Positions 1-7,329 of a stretch of DNA of 13,665 nucleotides are shown here, one piece after another. Every line of letters begins with the position of its first letter. Position 1 is the first letter of the stretch. Below the pieces are notes generated by a model. The model made no database searches and was not told where the DNA came from. It saw only the letters and a list, made by a program, of their open reading frames with translations. This stretch comes from Alphaproteobacteria bacterium (GTDB lineage: Bacteria; Pseudomonadota; Alphaproteobacteria; UBA828), in assembly GCA_022826345.1 (NCBI GenBank), contig JAJDVB010000032.1, positions 1-13,665 of the forward strand. Direction: 5' to 3'. The position numbers were made by a program, and so were the translations under genes.

Positions 1-1
1 A

Positions 2-190
2 GACGTGCAACACCTGATCGGCTACCACCTGCACGACTTCTTCCTGGGGTGGGTCGAGGGGCACGATCCTCACATCGTGCTGGAGGATCGCTACCGCGAT
101 GTCATGCCGGCAGTGTCAGAGGGCGGCGAGTACGTCGACGATACCTTCGTCTTCAAGGCTGCGACGCTTGGCGAGCCGAGCCGGCACTGA
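2..190 (+). CDS. C-terminal fragment of an unrecognised protein (5' end outside window)
   Basis: An open frame enters from the left edge (first full codon at base 2) and ends at TGA 188-190, giving 62 residues. A GTG at 5-7 lies in frame, but there is no room to see a ribosome-binding site, and the reading frame continues to the window edge, so this is most likely the tail of a longer gene. The piece is acidic and rich in aromatic and His residues (YHLHDFF, GWVEGHDPH). I do not recognise the family. It runs in the same direction as the cupin gene 217 bp downstream, so the two could share a transcript, but nothing shows this. Confidence 0.55.
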   Translation, partial: DVQHLIGYHLHDFFLGWVEGHDPHIVLEDRYRDVMPAVSEGGEYVDDTFVFKAATLGEPSRH

Positions 191-407
191 CGCGGGTATT
201 CATCGAACATCACGGCATGAGCGTTGATCGTTGGTTAAGGTGGGACGCGCGAGCAGTGGTGCCCGCACGGGACTCTCTTTCTCTCGCGATCCTGGCGGAA
301 AAGACGACGGAGTCTTGCCGGTTGGTCTGGCGCCGGCGTAACCTTGTCTCGGCGAATAGGGACGCGCCCTGCTTTCGTGGCCGGGCCAAATTCGGGAAGG
401 CTAAACA

Positions 408-791
408 ATGTCGACCACCCTCGATTCACAACGGCGCATGGTCAACCTCGACACGGCGGAGTTCGTACCGTACGGGCTGCAGGGGTCGGAGCAGTCAGAC
501 CTGACCTGGTGCAATGTCAGCTACGACGAGGCGGAGGGTGGCGGCTGCTTCCTGATCCGGTTCAAGCCGGGCGGGACCTCGATCCCTCACGAGCACGTCG
601 GCTATGAGGAGTTCATGGTTCTCGACGGCGAGATCGAGGACTGCGACGGCACCATCTACAAAAAGAACGATCTCGTGTCCCTTAAGCCCGGCTCCAAGCA
701 CTTCTCGGTCTCGCACACCGGCTGCACGGTCGCGGTCTTCATTCGCGGCGGCTTCCGCACGCTCGATAAGGACGAGCCAGTCGACGCCTGA
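408..791 (+). CDS. Small single-domain cupin protein
   Basis: This 127-residue protein is a single cupin beta-barrel. Both cupin motifs are visible: motif 1 around residues 56-74 with H61, H63 and E67/E68 followed by a conserved Gly (HEHVGYEEFMVLDG), and motif 2 around residues 88-98 with PGSKH giving H98. Together these form the usual 3-His/1-Glu metal site, so a mononuclear metal (Fe, Mn, Ni or Zn) is expected. The layout resembles the ChrR-type cupins, which are found both as regulators and as small dioxygenases or isomerases; the reaction cannot be told from sequence. The ATG at 408 is preceded by a GGGAAGG ribosome-binding site at 394-400. There is no signal peptide, so it should be cytoplasmic. 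It converges on the acyl-CoA dehydrogenase gene, with 55 bp between the stops. Confidence 0.85.
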   Translation: MSTTLDSQRRMVNLDTAEFVPYGLQGSEQSDLTWCNVSYDEAEGGGCFLIRFKPGGTSIPHEHVGYEEFMVLDGEIEDCDGTIYKKNDLVSLKPGSKHFSVSHTGCTVAVFIRGGFRTLDKDEPVDA

Positions 792-846
792 GCTCTGACC
801 GTGCAAGCGAAGACGAGGACGTTCACCGCTAGGAGCCGGTAACCCG

Positions 847-2250
847 CTACTCAGCGGCTTCGGCTTCGGCAAGCTCGGCGCTGAGCCTCTCGATCAGGGC
901 ACGCTTGGCATCGTCGTCGAGCTTCTTCAGTTCGTTGTTCATGGCACGCTCATTGACCGACTGGTTCCAGTAGTCCAGCGCCTCGAACCCGAGCAGCGCC
1001 CACTTACCGACGAACTGGCGCAGAACCTCGTTGGTCGGCCCCATGATCCAGCCGGCCTTGGCGTCCCGGACCACGCGCTCGATGACGAGGCTCTTCTTGT
1101 AGCCGGTGCCCCCGCAGGCGTTCAGCATGCGATCGGCAACCGTGTAGACGCTCTTGCTCGCGATGTACTTCGCCTTCCAGCTCCAGGTCAGGAACTCCGA
1201 CCGGGGCAGCAGGTCCAGGTCGTCCTCGTGGATCGTCCAGTCGCAGTTGTTGGTGACGGCGTCGAGCTGCTGGGCGACGGCGAAGGTGTAAACGCGCGAC
1301 GCCTGGGTATCCATGATGGCATCGCCGAAGTAGTCCTGAATGGTGGGGTAGTCGCAGACGCGCATGCCGACGTCCGCATGGGTCGTGCGCGTCACCTGCC
1401 GCTTGGCGAGGTCGATCGCGCCCATGCCGAGGCCGTTGTACGCAGCGGCGAGCATCAACAGGCCGATCGGATCCAACCCCTCGTCGTTCGAGCGCGCGCC
1501 GTCGCCGGGCGGGCCCACCATGCGATCGGTCGGCACGACCACGTCCTTAATCTCGATCGGCCCCGACTGATTGCCACGCATTCCCATCGCGTCCCAGCTC
1601 GCCGGATGCGAGACGATCTCGTCGGCGTAGATCAGGAACACGGAAAGGTCGGAGAAGTCGCCGTCGAAGTCCGGGCTGGTGGTCTGCGCCACGTAGAAGT
1701 CCGCGAACCCGCCCGACGTGGTCCACGAGGACTTCTTGTTGACCCGCCAACCGTCGTCAACCTTCTCGGCCTTCGATGCCATCGGGTACCAGAAGTGCGA
1801 GCCGGTCTCGGGGTCCGAATAGGACGCGGTGCCGATGAAGACGTCGCGGTTCATCCGCCGCAGTGTCTTCTGGATCTCGGGATTGCCGCCTGCGCGGAGC
1901 AGCAGTGCGCTGACCGCGAGCAGGTGCATCGTGTAGACCAGCGCAGTGCTGGCACAGCCGTAGCGGGCGATTGTCTCCAGCACCATCGCGACGCAGACGT
2001 GGTTCTGCCCCATGCCGCCGTACTTCTTCGGCACGTGAAGGGCGAGCAGGTCCTGGGAGGCGAGCGCCTCCATGCTCTTGCGCGGAAAGATGCTGTCGCG
2101 GTCGCATTCGATGGCATGTGGCGCGATGGTCGAGTGGCAGAGTTCGATCAGCCGGGCCTGAATCTCCCTTTGCTCATCGGTCAGATACCATTGCGGATCG
2201 AAGTCGTAAGACAATCCGAAATAAGGCTCATCGCCCCACATTTTTGTCAC
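847..2250 (-). CDS. Acyl-CoA dehydrogenase family flavoprotein, catalytic Glu not conserved
   Basis: This 467-residue protein has the full acyl-CoA dehydrogenase fold. The helical N-terminal domain (about 20-135) carries YGGMG at 77-81; the middle beta domain (about 136-245) includes FIGTASYSDPETGSHF; the C-terminal helical domain (about 255-425) carries CGGTGY at 379-384. Family members normally bind FAD and oxidise an acyl-CoA thioester, passing electrons to ETF. The C-terminal segment that usually reads YEGTNE reads IMGPTNE here (402-408), so the common catalytic Glu is absent; the alternative Glu position before the central helix (about 263) is Gly. An alpha-beta dehydrogenation role is therefore doubtful, and a monooxygenase-like or non-CoA substrate is possible. 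The start is GTG at 2250, because AGGAGGT lies 5 nt upstream (2256-2262); an ATG three codons later is less well placed. The tail is charged and Ala/Glu-rich. Confidence 0.88.
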   Translation of the reverse strand: MTKMWGDEPYFGLSYDFDPQWYLTDEQREIQARLIELCHSTIAPHAIECDRDSIFPRKSMEALASQDLLALHVPKKYGGMGQNHVCVAMVLETIARYGCASTALVYTMHLLAVSALLLRAGGNPEIQKTLRRMNRDVFIGTASYSDPETGSHFWYPMASKAEKVDDGWRVNKKSSWTTSGGFADFYVAQTTSPDFDGDFSDLSVFLIYADEIVSHPASWDAMGMRGNQSGPIEIKDVVVPTDRMVGPPGDGARSNDEGLDPIGLLMLAAAYNGLGMGAIDLAKRQVTRTTHADVGMRVCDYPTIQDYFGDAIMDTQASRVYTFAVAQQLDAVTNNCDWTIHEDDLDLLPRSEFLTWSWKAKYIASKSVYTVADRMLNACGGTGYKKSLVIERVVRDAKAGWIMGPTNEVLRQFVGKWALLGFEALDYWNQSVNERAMNNELKKLDDDAKRALIERLSAELAEAEAAE

Positions 2251-2255
2251 AGTGG

Positions 2256-2262
2256 ACCTCCT
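2256..2262 (-). promoter_or_regulatory. Strong ribosome-binding site deciding a GTG start
   Basis: Read on the minus strand this is AGGAGGT, a near-perfect Shine-Dalgarno sequence, 5 nt before GTG 2250 and 14 nt before the in-frame ATG at 2241. The spacing favours the GTG as the start of the acyl-CoA dehydrogenase family gene. Confidence 0.75.
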
Positions 2263-2412
2263 GTTCGTCGTAACGCTCGATTGCGACAGCGAGGCCGCAT
2301 TCTAGCGAATATTCTCGGCAAGCGGTTCCGAGCCGTGCCAATGTTTCGCCTTCGCATGGGGTGATACGATGCGGCGTGGACTGCATCGCGCGGTTGGGAG
2401 CTGCCGCCAGGG

Positions 2413-3096
2413 ATGGCTCGCGCGGATCAGACAGAGCCGGAAATGGGAGTGCCGCGCCGGTTCGGCATTGCCCAAATCAACGTCAGCGGCGTCGCGGTGC
2501 TGATGTTGCTGGGTGGCCTGATTGCCGCCGCCACATTAGACCCGCCCTCCGAAAACCGCGTCCCGAAAATTAGCGATGAAGACCGGCGGTTGACCGCCTA
2601 TCACGAGGCCGGTCATGCCCTCCTCGCCGCCAATCTCCCGGCAGGTGGAGAGATCCTGCAAGTCACCATCGTCTCCCGCTGGGGCGTGCTTGGCAGCGTG
2701 ACCCGCGTTCCAGCGGATGGCGATCTGGATGACGAAGCACGGCGAGCACGCAAGGAGGCGGAGCTCGCCATTGCTCTGGGCGGCTTGATCGCCGAGGAAG
2801 TCGCGAGCGGCGATGATGCGATGACCGAGGCGATGACGTCCGATATCAAGGCGGCGGAAAAGATCGCATACGACTTGCTTGGCGGTCCCGAGGCCGGCCT
2901 TACGATCGCGGAGGCCGAGACCGGCGTGCGCCGCTTGATGAGCGATGCGGAACGCCGCGCCCGCGACATTCTCAACAGCCACGAGGGACAGCTGCACCGC
3001 CTTGCCGCCGCTCTTCTGGAGCATGGCACGCTGGAGGCTATCGACGTTGCGAATATTCTTGAGGGCCGCACCGTGACCAAGATCGTCAGCAATTGA
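2413..3096 (+). CDS. Stand-alone, membrane-anchored FtsH-type (M41) zinc peptidase domain
   Basis: This 227-residue protein has one predicted membrane helix (about 22-41) and then a peptidase M41 domain. It carries the zinc motif HEAGH (64-68) with its catalytic Glu, the GGLIAEE segment (123-129) matching the GGRVAEE of FtsH, and SDIKAAE (143-149), whose Asp144 corresponds to the third zinc ligand. The C-terminal helices are also FtsH-like. The AAA+ ATPase module that precedes this domain in FtsH (about 600-650 residues in all) is absent, with no Walker motifs. It may be an ATP-independent membrane protease, or it may rely on a partner ATPase. Start ATG 2413 is the longest choice and has only a weak GGGAG upstream; an ATG at 2443 is an alternative that keeps the membrane helix. 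It is divergent from the acyl-CoA dehydrogenase gene and convergent with the DUF861 cupin. Confidence 0.85.
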   Translation: MARADQTEPEMGVPRRFGIAQINVSGVAVLMLLGGLIAAATLDPPSENRVPKISDEDRRLTAYHEAGHALLAANLPAGGEILQVTIVSRWGVLGSVTRVPADGDLDDEARRARKEAELAIALGGLIAEEVASGDDAMTEAMTSDIKAAEKIAYDLLGGPEAGLTIAEAETGVRRLMSDAERRARDILNSHEGQLHRLAAALLEHGTLEAIDVANILEGRTVTKIVSN

Positions 3097-3207
3097 TGGC
3101 GTGCCCCGAAGCGCGCGAAGCCGTATTCCTTGTATCGCGCTGCGCAGCTTTCCTGCCCTTCCGATCGGAGTGCGCCGCGTGGACCCCGTGAATGACGAAA
3201 AGCTCAG

Positions 3208-3561
3208 CTACCGCACCATGTAGACCTTACGCACGGTCTCGATGACCTCACACGCGCCCTTCCAGCCGGCGGGGAAAGCGCAGGCCATACCGGCGGCGAT
3301 TTCGGTCACCGTGCCGTCATCCTCCGTATAGACCGCACGGCCGGCGAGCACATGGAAGAACTCGTCGCTCTCGACCTCGCAGCGCCAACGCCCCGGCGTG
3401 CATTCCCAGAGCCCCATCTCCGACGAACGGTCCTCGTTCCGAAACAAGATCAGGCCGCTCGTCCGAGAGACCGGCTCGCCGATCGGCTCGGTGACCTCTC
3501 CCCAGTCGGTGAAGGTCGCCGGATCGAGCGTGGCGGCATTCGCCAACACGTGCGCGGGCAT
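3208..3561 (-). CDS. DUF861 (Cupin_3) type cupin protein
   Basis: This 117-residue protein matches the Cupin_3/DUF861 pattern: LWECTPGRWRCEV (51-63), DEFFHVLAGRA (66-76), then TEDDGTV, and FPAGWKGACEV (96-106) near the end. The family includes ureidoglycine aminohydrolase-type cupins, but most members are small proteins of unknown function encoded beside amine or amino-acid catabolic genes. The classic HxH of motif 1 is replaced by Glu-rich residues, as is usual in this family, so metal binding is uncertain. The ATG at 3561 lies only 2 nt after the TAG of the glycosyltransferase gene, with GGAG upstream inside that gene, so it is probably translated by coupling from the same mRNA. No signal peptide is seen. 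Confidence 0.85.
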   Translation of the reverse strand: MPAHVLANAATLDPATFTDWGEVTEPIGEPVSRTSGLILFRNEDRSSEMGLWECTPGRWRCEVESDEFFHVLAGRAVYTEDDGTVTEIAAGMACAFPAGWKGACEVIETVRKVYMVR

Positions 3562-3563
3562 TT

Positions 3564-4853
3564 CTAGAGGCGCTCCAGCAGGTCGTTGATGGCGTTGGCG
3601 GCGCGCATACGGCCGTTCTGTGCCTGCATGTACTCGCTGGTCGCCGCGACGTTGGCCCGCATTTCCTGGTCGGTCAGAGTTCTTTCGATGTTTGCCAGAA
3701 GCTCCGCGTCGGTCCAGTCGTAGCGGTGCATCCCGATGCCGTGCTTTGTGTCGTTGACGCGCTGGGCATTGTCGTGGCCGTCCCAGACGAAGGGCATCAC
3801 GATGGGCGGAATGCCGAAATAGAGGCTCTCGTTGAAGCTATTGTTGCCGCCGTGCTGAATAAAAACGTCGACGTGGGGCAGCACCGCGGTCTGCCGGTAC
3901 CATGATGCGATCTGCACATTGTCCGGCGGGGTGTCGTACTGCTCGACGTAGTCTCCCACGTTGACCAGGACGCGGTAAGGCGCGTTGGCGAGCACCCCGA
4001 TGATGCGCTTGATGAGGTCGACATCGGCGACGCCAAGGCTGCCATAGCTGAAATAGATCAGCGGCTTGTCGTTGTTTGCCTTGAAGGTTGGCACTTCATA
4101 GGGCTCGCTTTCCTCCCGCACGCAGCCGTCGAGATAGACGAACTTCTCGGGATCGAGAGGGTTCCGCCGCGCGAAGCGCAACGGCTTGGGATAAAGCAGC
4201 AGATTGAGATAGGGCGACGGCAGCACGAACTCCGGGAACGGCAGCCGCTCGCACCCTTGGGCTTCAAGAAAGTCGTTGAAGCCGTCGTGGACCGGCTTGA
4301 GCTCCTTCTCAAACTCTGCCCGATAGGCGGCGAAGCATTCCTTGTCGTTCTCGCCGCAACCGGACAAATGGGGCGGGATGTCTGGATCGATTATCTCGTT
4401 CTCCGAGCACGAAATCATGCGCGCCCAAGGGCAACCTGCTTGCTGCGTGGCGGGGTAGAGCGCGACATTGTCGTTGATGATCAGGTCGGGAGCGATCTCG
4501 GCAAAAACCCTGTCGAGCCCGTTCTTCACCGACCATTCGGAGGTGTAGATGATCGCCTCCCAACAGCCTTTCACGTAAGTGGCGATCTGATCGTAGGCCG
4601 AAGTCTTGAAAGTCGGCATGTAGCGGATCATGAAATCGTCCCAGTAGGCCGCTTGCGCCTCCGGGCTCATCGGCTCCATGCAGGACACGTAGCGCTCATC
4701 GAAGCCATAGCCTTCGACGGAACCCTTGAGACCGGGCTCGAGCACGAAGACGGCCTCATGGCCCATGTCCCGCAAGCCCTGGCAGATGCCGACTAGATTC
4801 ATCACCGGGCCGATCGCACCGGGTTCGGGGAACACCGCGATCTTCTTTCCCAT
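3564..4853 (-). CDS. GT1/MGT-type glycosyltransferase with non-canonical N-terminal active site
   Basis: This 429-residue protein has the two Rossmann domains of a GT-B fold enzyme of the UDP-glycosyltransferase (GT1/MGT) family. The acceptor domain begins KIAVFPEPG and the donor domain (about 265-429) carries YFSYGSLG (267-274) and a sugar-nucleotide box with HGG at 334-336, N337/N338, E342, GIPPIVMPF and D358-H360. The expected job is transfer of a sugar from an NDP donor to a small hydrophobic acceptor in the cytoplasm. In the GHxNP segment, where GT1 enzymes carry the catalytic His, this protein reads GPVMN (15-19), so the His is Pro. ATG 4853 was chosen because GAGAGAG lies about 8 nt upstream and the protein begins directly with the first beta strand. 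The frame stays open to 5417, but that part runs antisense to livG. It is followed by the DUF861 cupin. Confidence 0.85.
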   Translation of the reverse strand: MGKKIAVFPEPGAIGPVMNLVGICQGLRDMGHEAVFVLEPGLKGSVEGYGFDERYVSCMEPMSPEAQAAYWDDFMIRYMPTFKTSAYDQIATYVKGCWEAIIYTSEWSVKNGLDRVFAEIAPDLIINDNVALYPATQQAGCPWARMISCSENEIIDPDIPPHLSGCGENDKECFAAYRAEFEKELKPVHDGFNDFLEAQGCERLPFPEFVLPSPYLNLLLYPKPLRFARRNPLDPEKFVYLDGCVREESEPYEVPTFKANNDKPLIYFSYGSLGVADVDLIKRIIGVLANAPYRVLVNVGDYVEQYDTPPDNVQIASWYRQTAVLPHVDVFIQHGGNNSFNESLYFGIPPIVMPFVWDGHDNAQRVNDTKHGIGMHRYDWTDAELLANIERTLTDQEMRANVAATSEYMQAQNGRMRAANAINDLLERL

Positions 4854-4956
4854 CCCATTCTCTCTCTGTTGCCAGTGGTCGCGCCGAACCTGTCTACCCG
4901 GAGTGCACTCCCTCTGCTGTGCGAGCGCGCCGGCGATGAAACCGGTTGTCGGGCAT

Positions 4957-4985
4957 TTGTATCCGAGGCCGTAGATTACTATACA
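4957..4985 (+). promoter_or_regulatory. Possible weak promoter upstream of livG
   Basis: Within the 237-bp divergent gap between the glycosyltransferase and livG, TTGTAT (4957-4962) and TATACA (4980-4985) lie 17 bp apart, matching 3/6 and 4/6 of the sigma-70 consensus. This is a relatively AT-rich patch of the gap, about 105 bp before the livG start. Such matches arise by chance, so this is only a candidate. I saw no clear operator. Confidence 0.25.
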
Positions 4986-5090
4986 GAGTGAGCGTCGCCG
5001 AATGCCTCGCGGACCGGCGCAAGGACCTGACATCATTACCCAGAGGGGCTCCTCGGTGCACGACACAGGCTCCACTCCAGGCCGGTTCAG

Positions 5091-5864
5091 ATGAGCGATC
5101 AGGCGTTTTTCAGAGTCGAAAACCTGCAAAAGAGATTCGGCGGCTTGGCCGCCATCGACGGGCTCAGCTTCGAACTGAAAGAGGGTGCCATTCACGGGCT
5201 GATTGGCCCGAATGGGGCGGGAAAGACCACCGTCTTCAACGTGATCACCGGCTATTACAAGCCGACCGCAGGCAAGATCTTCTATCAGGGCGAATCTATC
5301 GGCGGCTTGCAGCCGCATCAGGTGGCCGCCAAGGGATTGGTCCGTACATTCCAGGAGACGACGCTCTTCCGAGAATTTACCACCTTCGAGAACGCCCTGA
5401 TGGGGTGCTATCTCCATACCAAGACCAGCATGGTCTCGGCGTTGTTCAACACCCAGCGCGCGAGCGAGCGGGCGAGCGATGCAAAGACTCTTGAGGTGCT
5501 GGAATTTCTCGGCCTAGCCGATCGCAAGGACGAGCTTGCCTCCAATCTGCCGCATGGCCTGCAACGAGCGCTCGGCATCGCCGTCGCCCTGACCACGGAG
5601 CCCAAGCTGCTGCTGCTGGACGAGCCCTTCGCCGGGATGAACCCGGAAGAGACACGCAACATGATGGAGTTGATCCAGAAGGTGCGCGAAAGCGGCATCA
5701 CCATCTTGCTGGTCGAGCACGACATGCAGGCAGTCATGGGCCTCTGCGAACGGATCACCGTGGTCAACTTCGGTCAGCTGCTGACCGAAGGCGAGCCGGA
5801 CGAAATCAAGAACAACAAGGATGTCGTCGAGGCCTATTTGGGAAGCGGACTCAATGCTCCTTGA
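5091..5864 (+). CDS. livG: Branched-chain amino acid-type ABC transporter ATP-binding protein LivG
   Basis: This 257-residue protein is one of the two nucleotide-binding subunits of a HAAT-family (liv) importer and acts on the cytoplasmic face of the LivHM permease. Visible motifs are Walker A GPNGAGKTT (39-47), the Q-loop Q88, Walker B LLLLDEP (173-179) and the H-loop H210 in VEHDMQAV. The signature is the LivG variant NLPHGLQRALGIA (152-164), in which the usual YGQQRR core reads HGLQRA. The length is typical of LivG and the C-terminal extension ending in EAYLG is characteristic. The start is ATG 5091; upstream there is only a weak CCAGG, so translation may be modest. It overlaps livF by 11 bp, showing an operon. 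The partner membrane genes lie on the opposite strand about 1.5 kb away. Confidence 0.95.
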   Translation: MSDQAFFRVENLQKRFGGLAAIDGLSFELKEGAIHGLIGPNGAGKTTVFNVITGYYKPTAGKIFYQGESIGGLQPHQVAAKGLVRTFQETTLFREFTTFENALMGCYLHTKTSMVSALFNTQRASERASDAKTLEVLEFLGLADRKDELASNLPHGLQRALGIAVALTTEPKLLLLDEPFAGMNPEETRNMMELIQKVRESGITILLVEHDMQAVMGLCERITVVNFGQLLTEGEPDEIKNNKDVVEAYLGSGLNAP

Positions 5865-6561
5865 AGTGAGGGACGTCACTGTCCACTACGAGAGCGTTCA
5901 GGCGGTCTCGGATATCTCGATCGAAATCGACGAAGGCCAGATCATTACCTTGATCGGCGCGAATGGCGCCGGCAAGAGCACCACGCTTCGCACGATATCC
6001 GGGCTGAAGCGCGCGACGGGGGGCAGCGTCTGGTTCGACGGCCAGCGCATCGATCACTTGGCGCCGGAAAAGATCGTCCGCATGGGCATCGCTCACGTGC
6101 CGGAGGGGCGGCAAGTATTCCCCGACCTGAGCGTCAACGAGAACCTTCATACTGGTGCCTATTTGCGTAAGGACAAGCAAGGTATCGCGCGCGACCTTGC
6201 GGATGTTCACGAGCGATTTCCGGTTCTCAGGGAACGGCGCAATCAGAGAGCCAAGACGCTCAGCGGCGGCGAACAACAGATGGTGGCGATCGGCCGCGCC
6301 TTGATGTCCGGCCCGCGCTTGATCCTGATGGATGAGCCGTCGCTCGGCCTCTCGCCGGTAATGGTGCAGGAGGTGGCGAGAATCATCCGCGACATCAACG
6401 GCCGGGGCGTGCCGGTGGTCCTGGTGGAGCAGAATGCCGAACTGGCCCTGACTCTCGCGAGCTATGGCTACGTGCTGGAAACCGGCCGCATCGCGCTCGA
6501 AGGCAAGGCGAACGATCTGCACGAGAACGAACACGTTCGCCATGCCTATCTTGGGGCCTGA
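5854..6561 (+). CDS. livF: Branched-chain amino acid-type ABC transporter ATP-binding protein LivF
   Basis: This 235-residue second ATPase subunit of the liv importer pairs with LivG. Motifs are Walker A GANGAGKST (35-43), the canonical signature LSGGE (136-140), Walker B LILMDEPSLGLSP (156-168) and VEQNAELAL (191-199), where Gln193 stands at the H-loop His position, as is usual for LivF. The start was set at ATG 5854 rather than an upstream in-frame GTG at 5821, because GGAAG lies about 9 nt upstream, the protein then begins MLLEV like other LivF proteins, and the ATG overlaps the livG stop by 11 bp as in other liv operons. The next gene, a TPR protein, is in the same reading frame and is separated by this TGA and 11 sense codons. 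Confidence 0.95.
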   Translation: MLLEVRDVTVHYESVQAVSDISIEIDEGQIITLIGANGAGKSTTLRTISGLKRATGGSVWFDGQRIDHLAPEKIVRMGIAHVPEGRQVFPDLSVNENLHTGAYLRKDKQGIARDLADVHERFPVLRERRNQRAKTLSGGEQQMVAIGRALMSGPRLILMDEPSLGLSPVMVQEVARIIRDINGRGVPVVLVEQNAELALTLASYGYVLETGRIALEGKANDLHENEHVRHAYLGA

Positions 6562-6594
6562 GCCTCCGCGCCGACGTTAGACCAAGCTCAACCC

Positions 6595-7323
6595 ATGCGG
6601 CCCTGTTTGCTCGTCGATTTTCTGTGGGAGCAGTTCGCCGAGGAGGCCGGTGCTTGCTCGGAATCCGGCGACGAGGTCGCCGCGCTGTGGCGAACAGGCG
6701 CCGCGCTCAACCAGGCATTCGACGAGGCGGATCCGCGCCGTGCGGCAAGTCTTCACTGCCTGGCGGCGATCGCGCGTGAGGCGGCCGACATGGCGGGAGC
6801 CGAGGCGGGATATCGCGATGCCATAACCGCTTGGGAGCGGGTACCCGAATGGGTCTCGCATATGGCTGTCGAGTTCACGGGGCGGAGCGCCTCGATGCAC
6901 ATCCGCCTCGAGATGAAACGGACGGAAGAACTGCGCGCGCTCAAGCGCAGCATCAACGCCAACCTCGCCGAAGGCGGCCTCGCAGCGACGCGGAACAACC
7001 TCGCGGAACTCCTGCACACGACGGGGCGAGCCGAGGAAGCGGAGCCGCTCTACCGTCGAGCGCGCGACATGCGGGCGAAGTCTCTCAGCCACCGCGAAGC
7101 TGGGGTGGCGATCATTTGCGACAATCTTGCGGACCTTCTGGAAGAGGCCGGGCGGCACGACGAAGCGGAAGAGCCGCGGGCGCGCGCCCGCGAGATCGAT
7201 GCCGAGCCGTTCCATGCCGGTATCGGTGGCGTTCGCAAAGAGCCTTGGCAGAAGATGACCGATACCCGAAAACTGACGGCGGCGGTTTACCTGGCGCCGC
7301 CCTGCCGCCGGTTCGGCACCTAG
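6595..7323 (+). CDS. TPR-repeat protein of unknown function
   Basis: This 242-residue soluble protein contains helical tetratricopeptide-like repeats. The clearest are at about 130-165 (NNLAELLHTTGRAEEAEPLY) and 170-203 (DNLADLLEEAGRHDEAEE), with a degenerate one at about 46-80. TPRs usually bind other proteins or peptides. The C-terminal 30 residues leave the repeat pattern and include a basic stretch and TAAVYLAPP. The ATG at 6595 lacks a convincing ribosome-binding site. The frame is continuous with livF apart from its TGA, with no other stop in the 33-bp linker, so the gene may be translated by re-initiation after livF. It ends 6 bp before the convergent livM stop. No signal peptide is seen. 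A link to transporter control is a guess from position only. Confidence 0.75.
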   Translation: MRPCLLVDFLWEQFAEEAGACSESGDEVAALWRTGAALNQAFDEADPRRAASLHCLAAIAREAADMAGAEAGYRDAITAWERVPEWVSHMAVEFTGRSASMHIRLEMKRTEELRALKRSINANLAEGGLAATRNNLAELLHTTGRAEEAEPLYRRARDMRAKSLSHREAGVAIICDNLADLLEEAGRHDEAEEPRARAREIDAEPFHAGIGGVRKEPWQKMTDTRKLTAAVYLAPPCRRFGT

Positions 7324-7329
7324 CGCGGC

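Noticed and set aside
49..504. A 151-codon open frame overlapping the left partial gene and the cupin start
   Set aside because: It overlaps two better-supported genes in another frame and its Arg/Ser-rich translation resembles no protein family.
2307..2314. GAATATTC palindrome in the divergent gap at 2251-2412
   Set aside because: It is only 8 bp and the flanks do not extend the symmetry; no -35/-10 pair with good spacing accompanies it.
1228..2364. A 378-codon open frame on the plus strand
   Set aside because: It is wholly antisense to most of the acyl-CoA dehydrogenase gene, has a low-complexity Arg/His/Val-rich translation with no recognisable motif, and is what a GC-rich gene produces on its opposite strand.
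3111..3140. Possible bidirectional terminator between the M41 gene and the DUF861 cupin
   Set aside because: The GCGCGA/TCGCGC arms are 6 bp with a 16-nt loop and no T-run on either strand, too weak to call.
4854..5417. N-terminal extension of the glycosyltransferase by 188 codons
   Set aside because: It crosses the intergenic gap and runs antisense to livG; ATG 4853 has a good ribosome-binding site and the GT-B fold begins right there.
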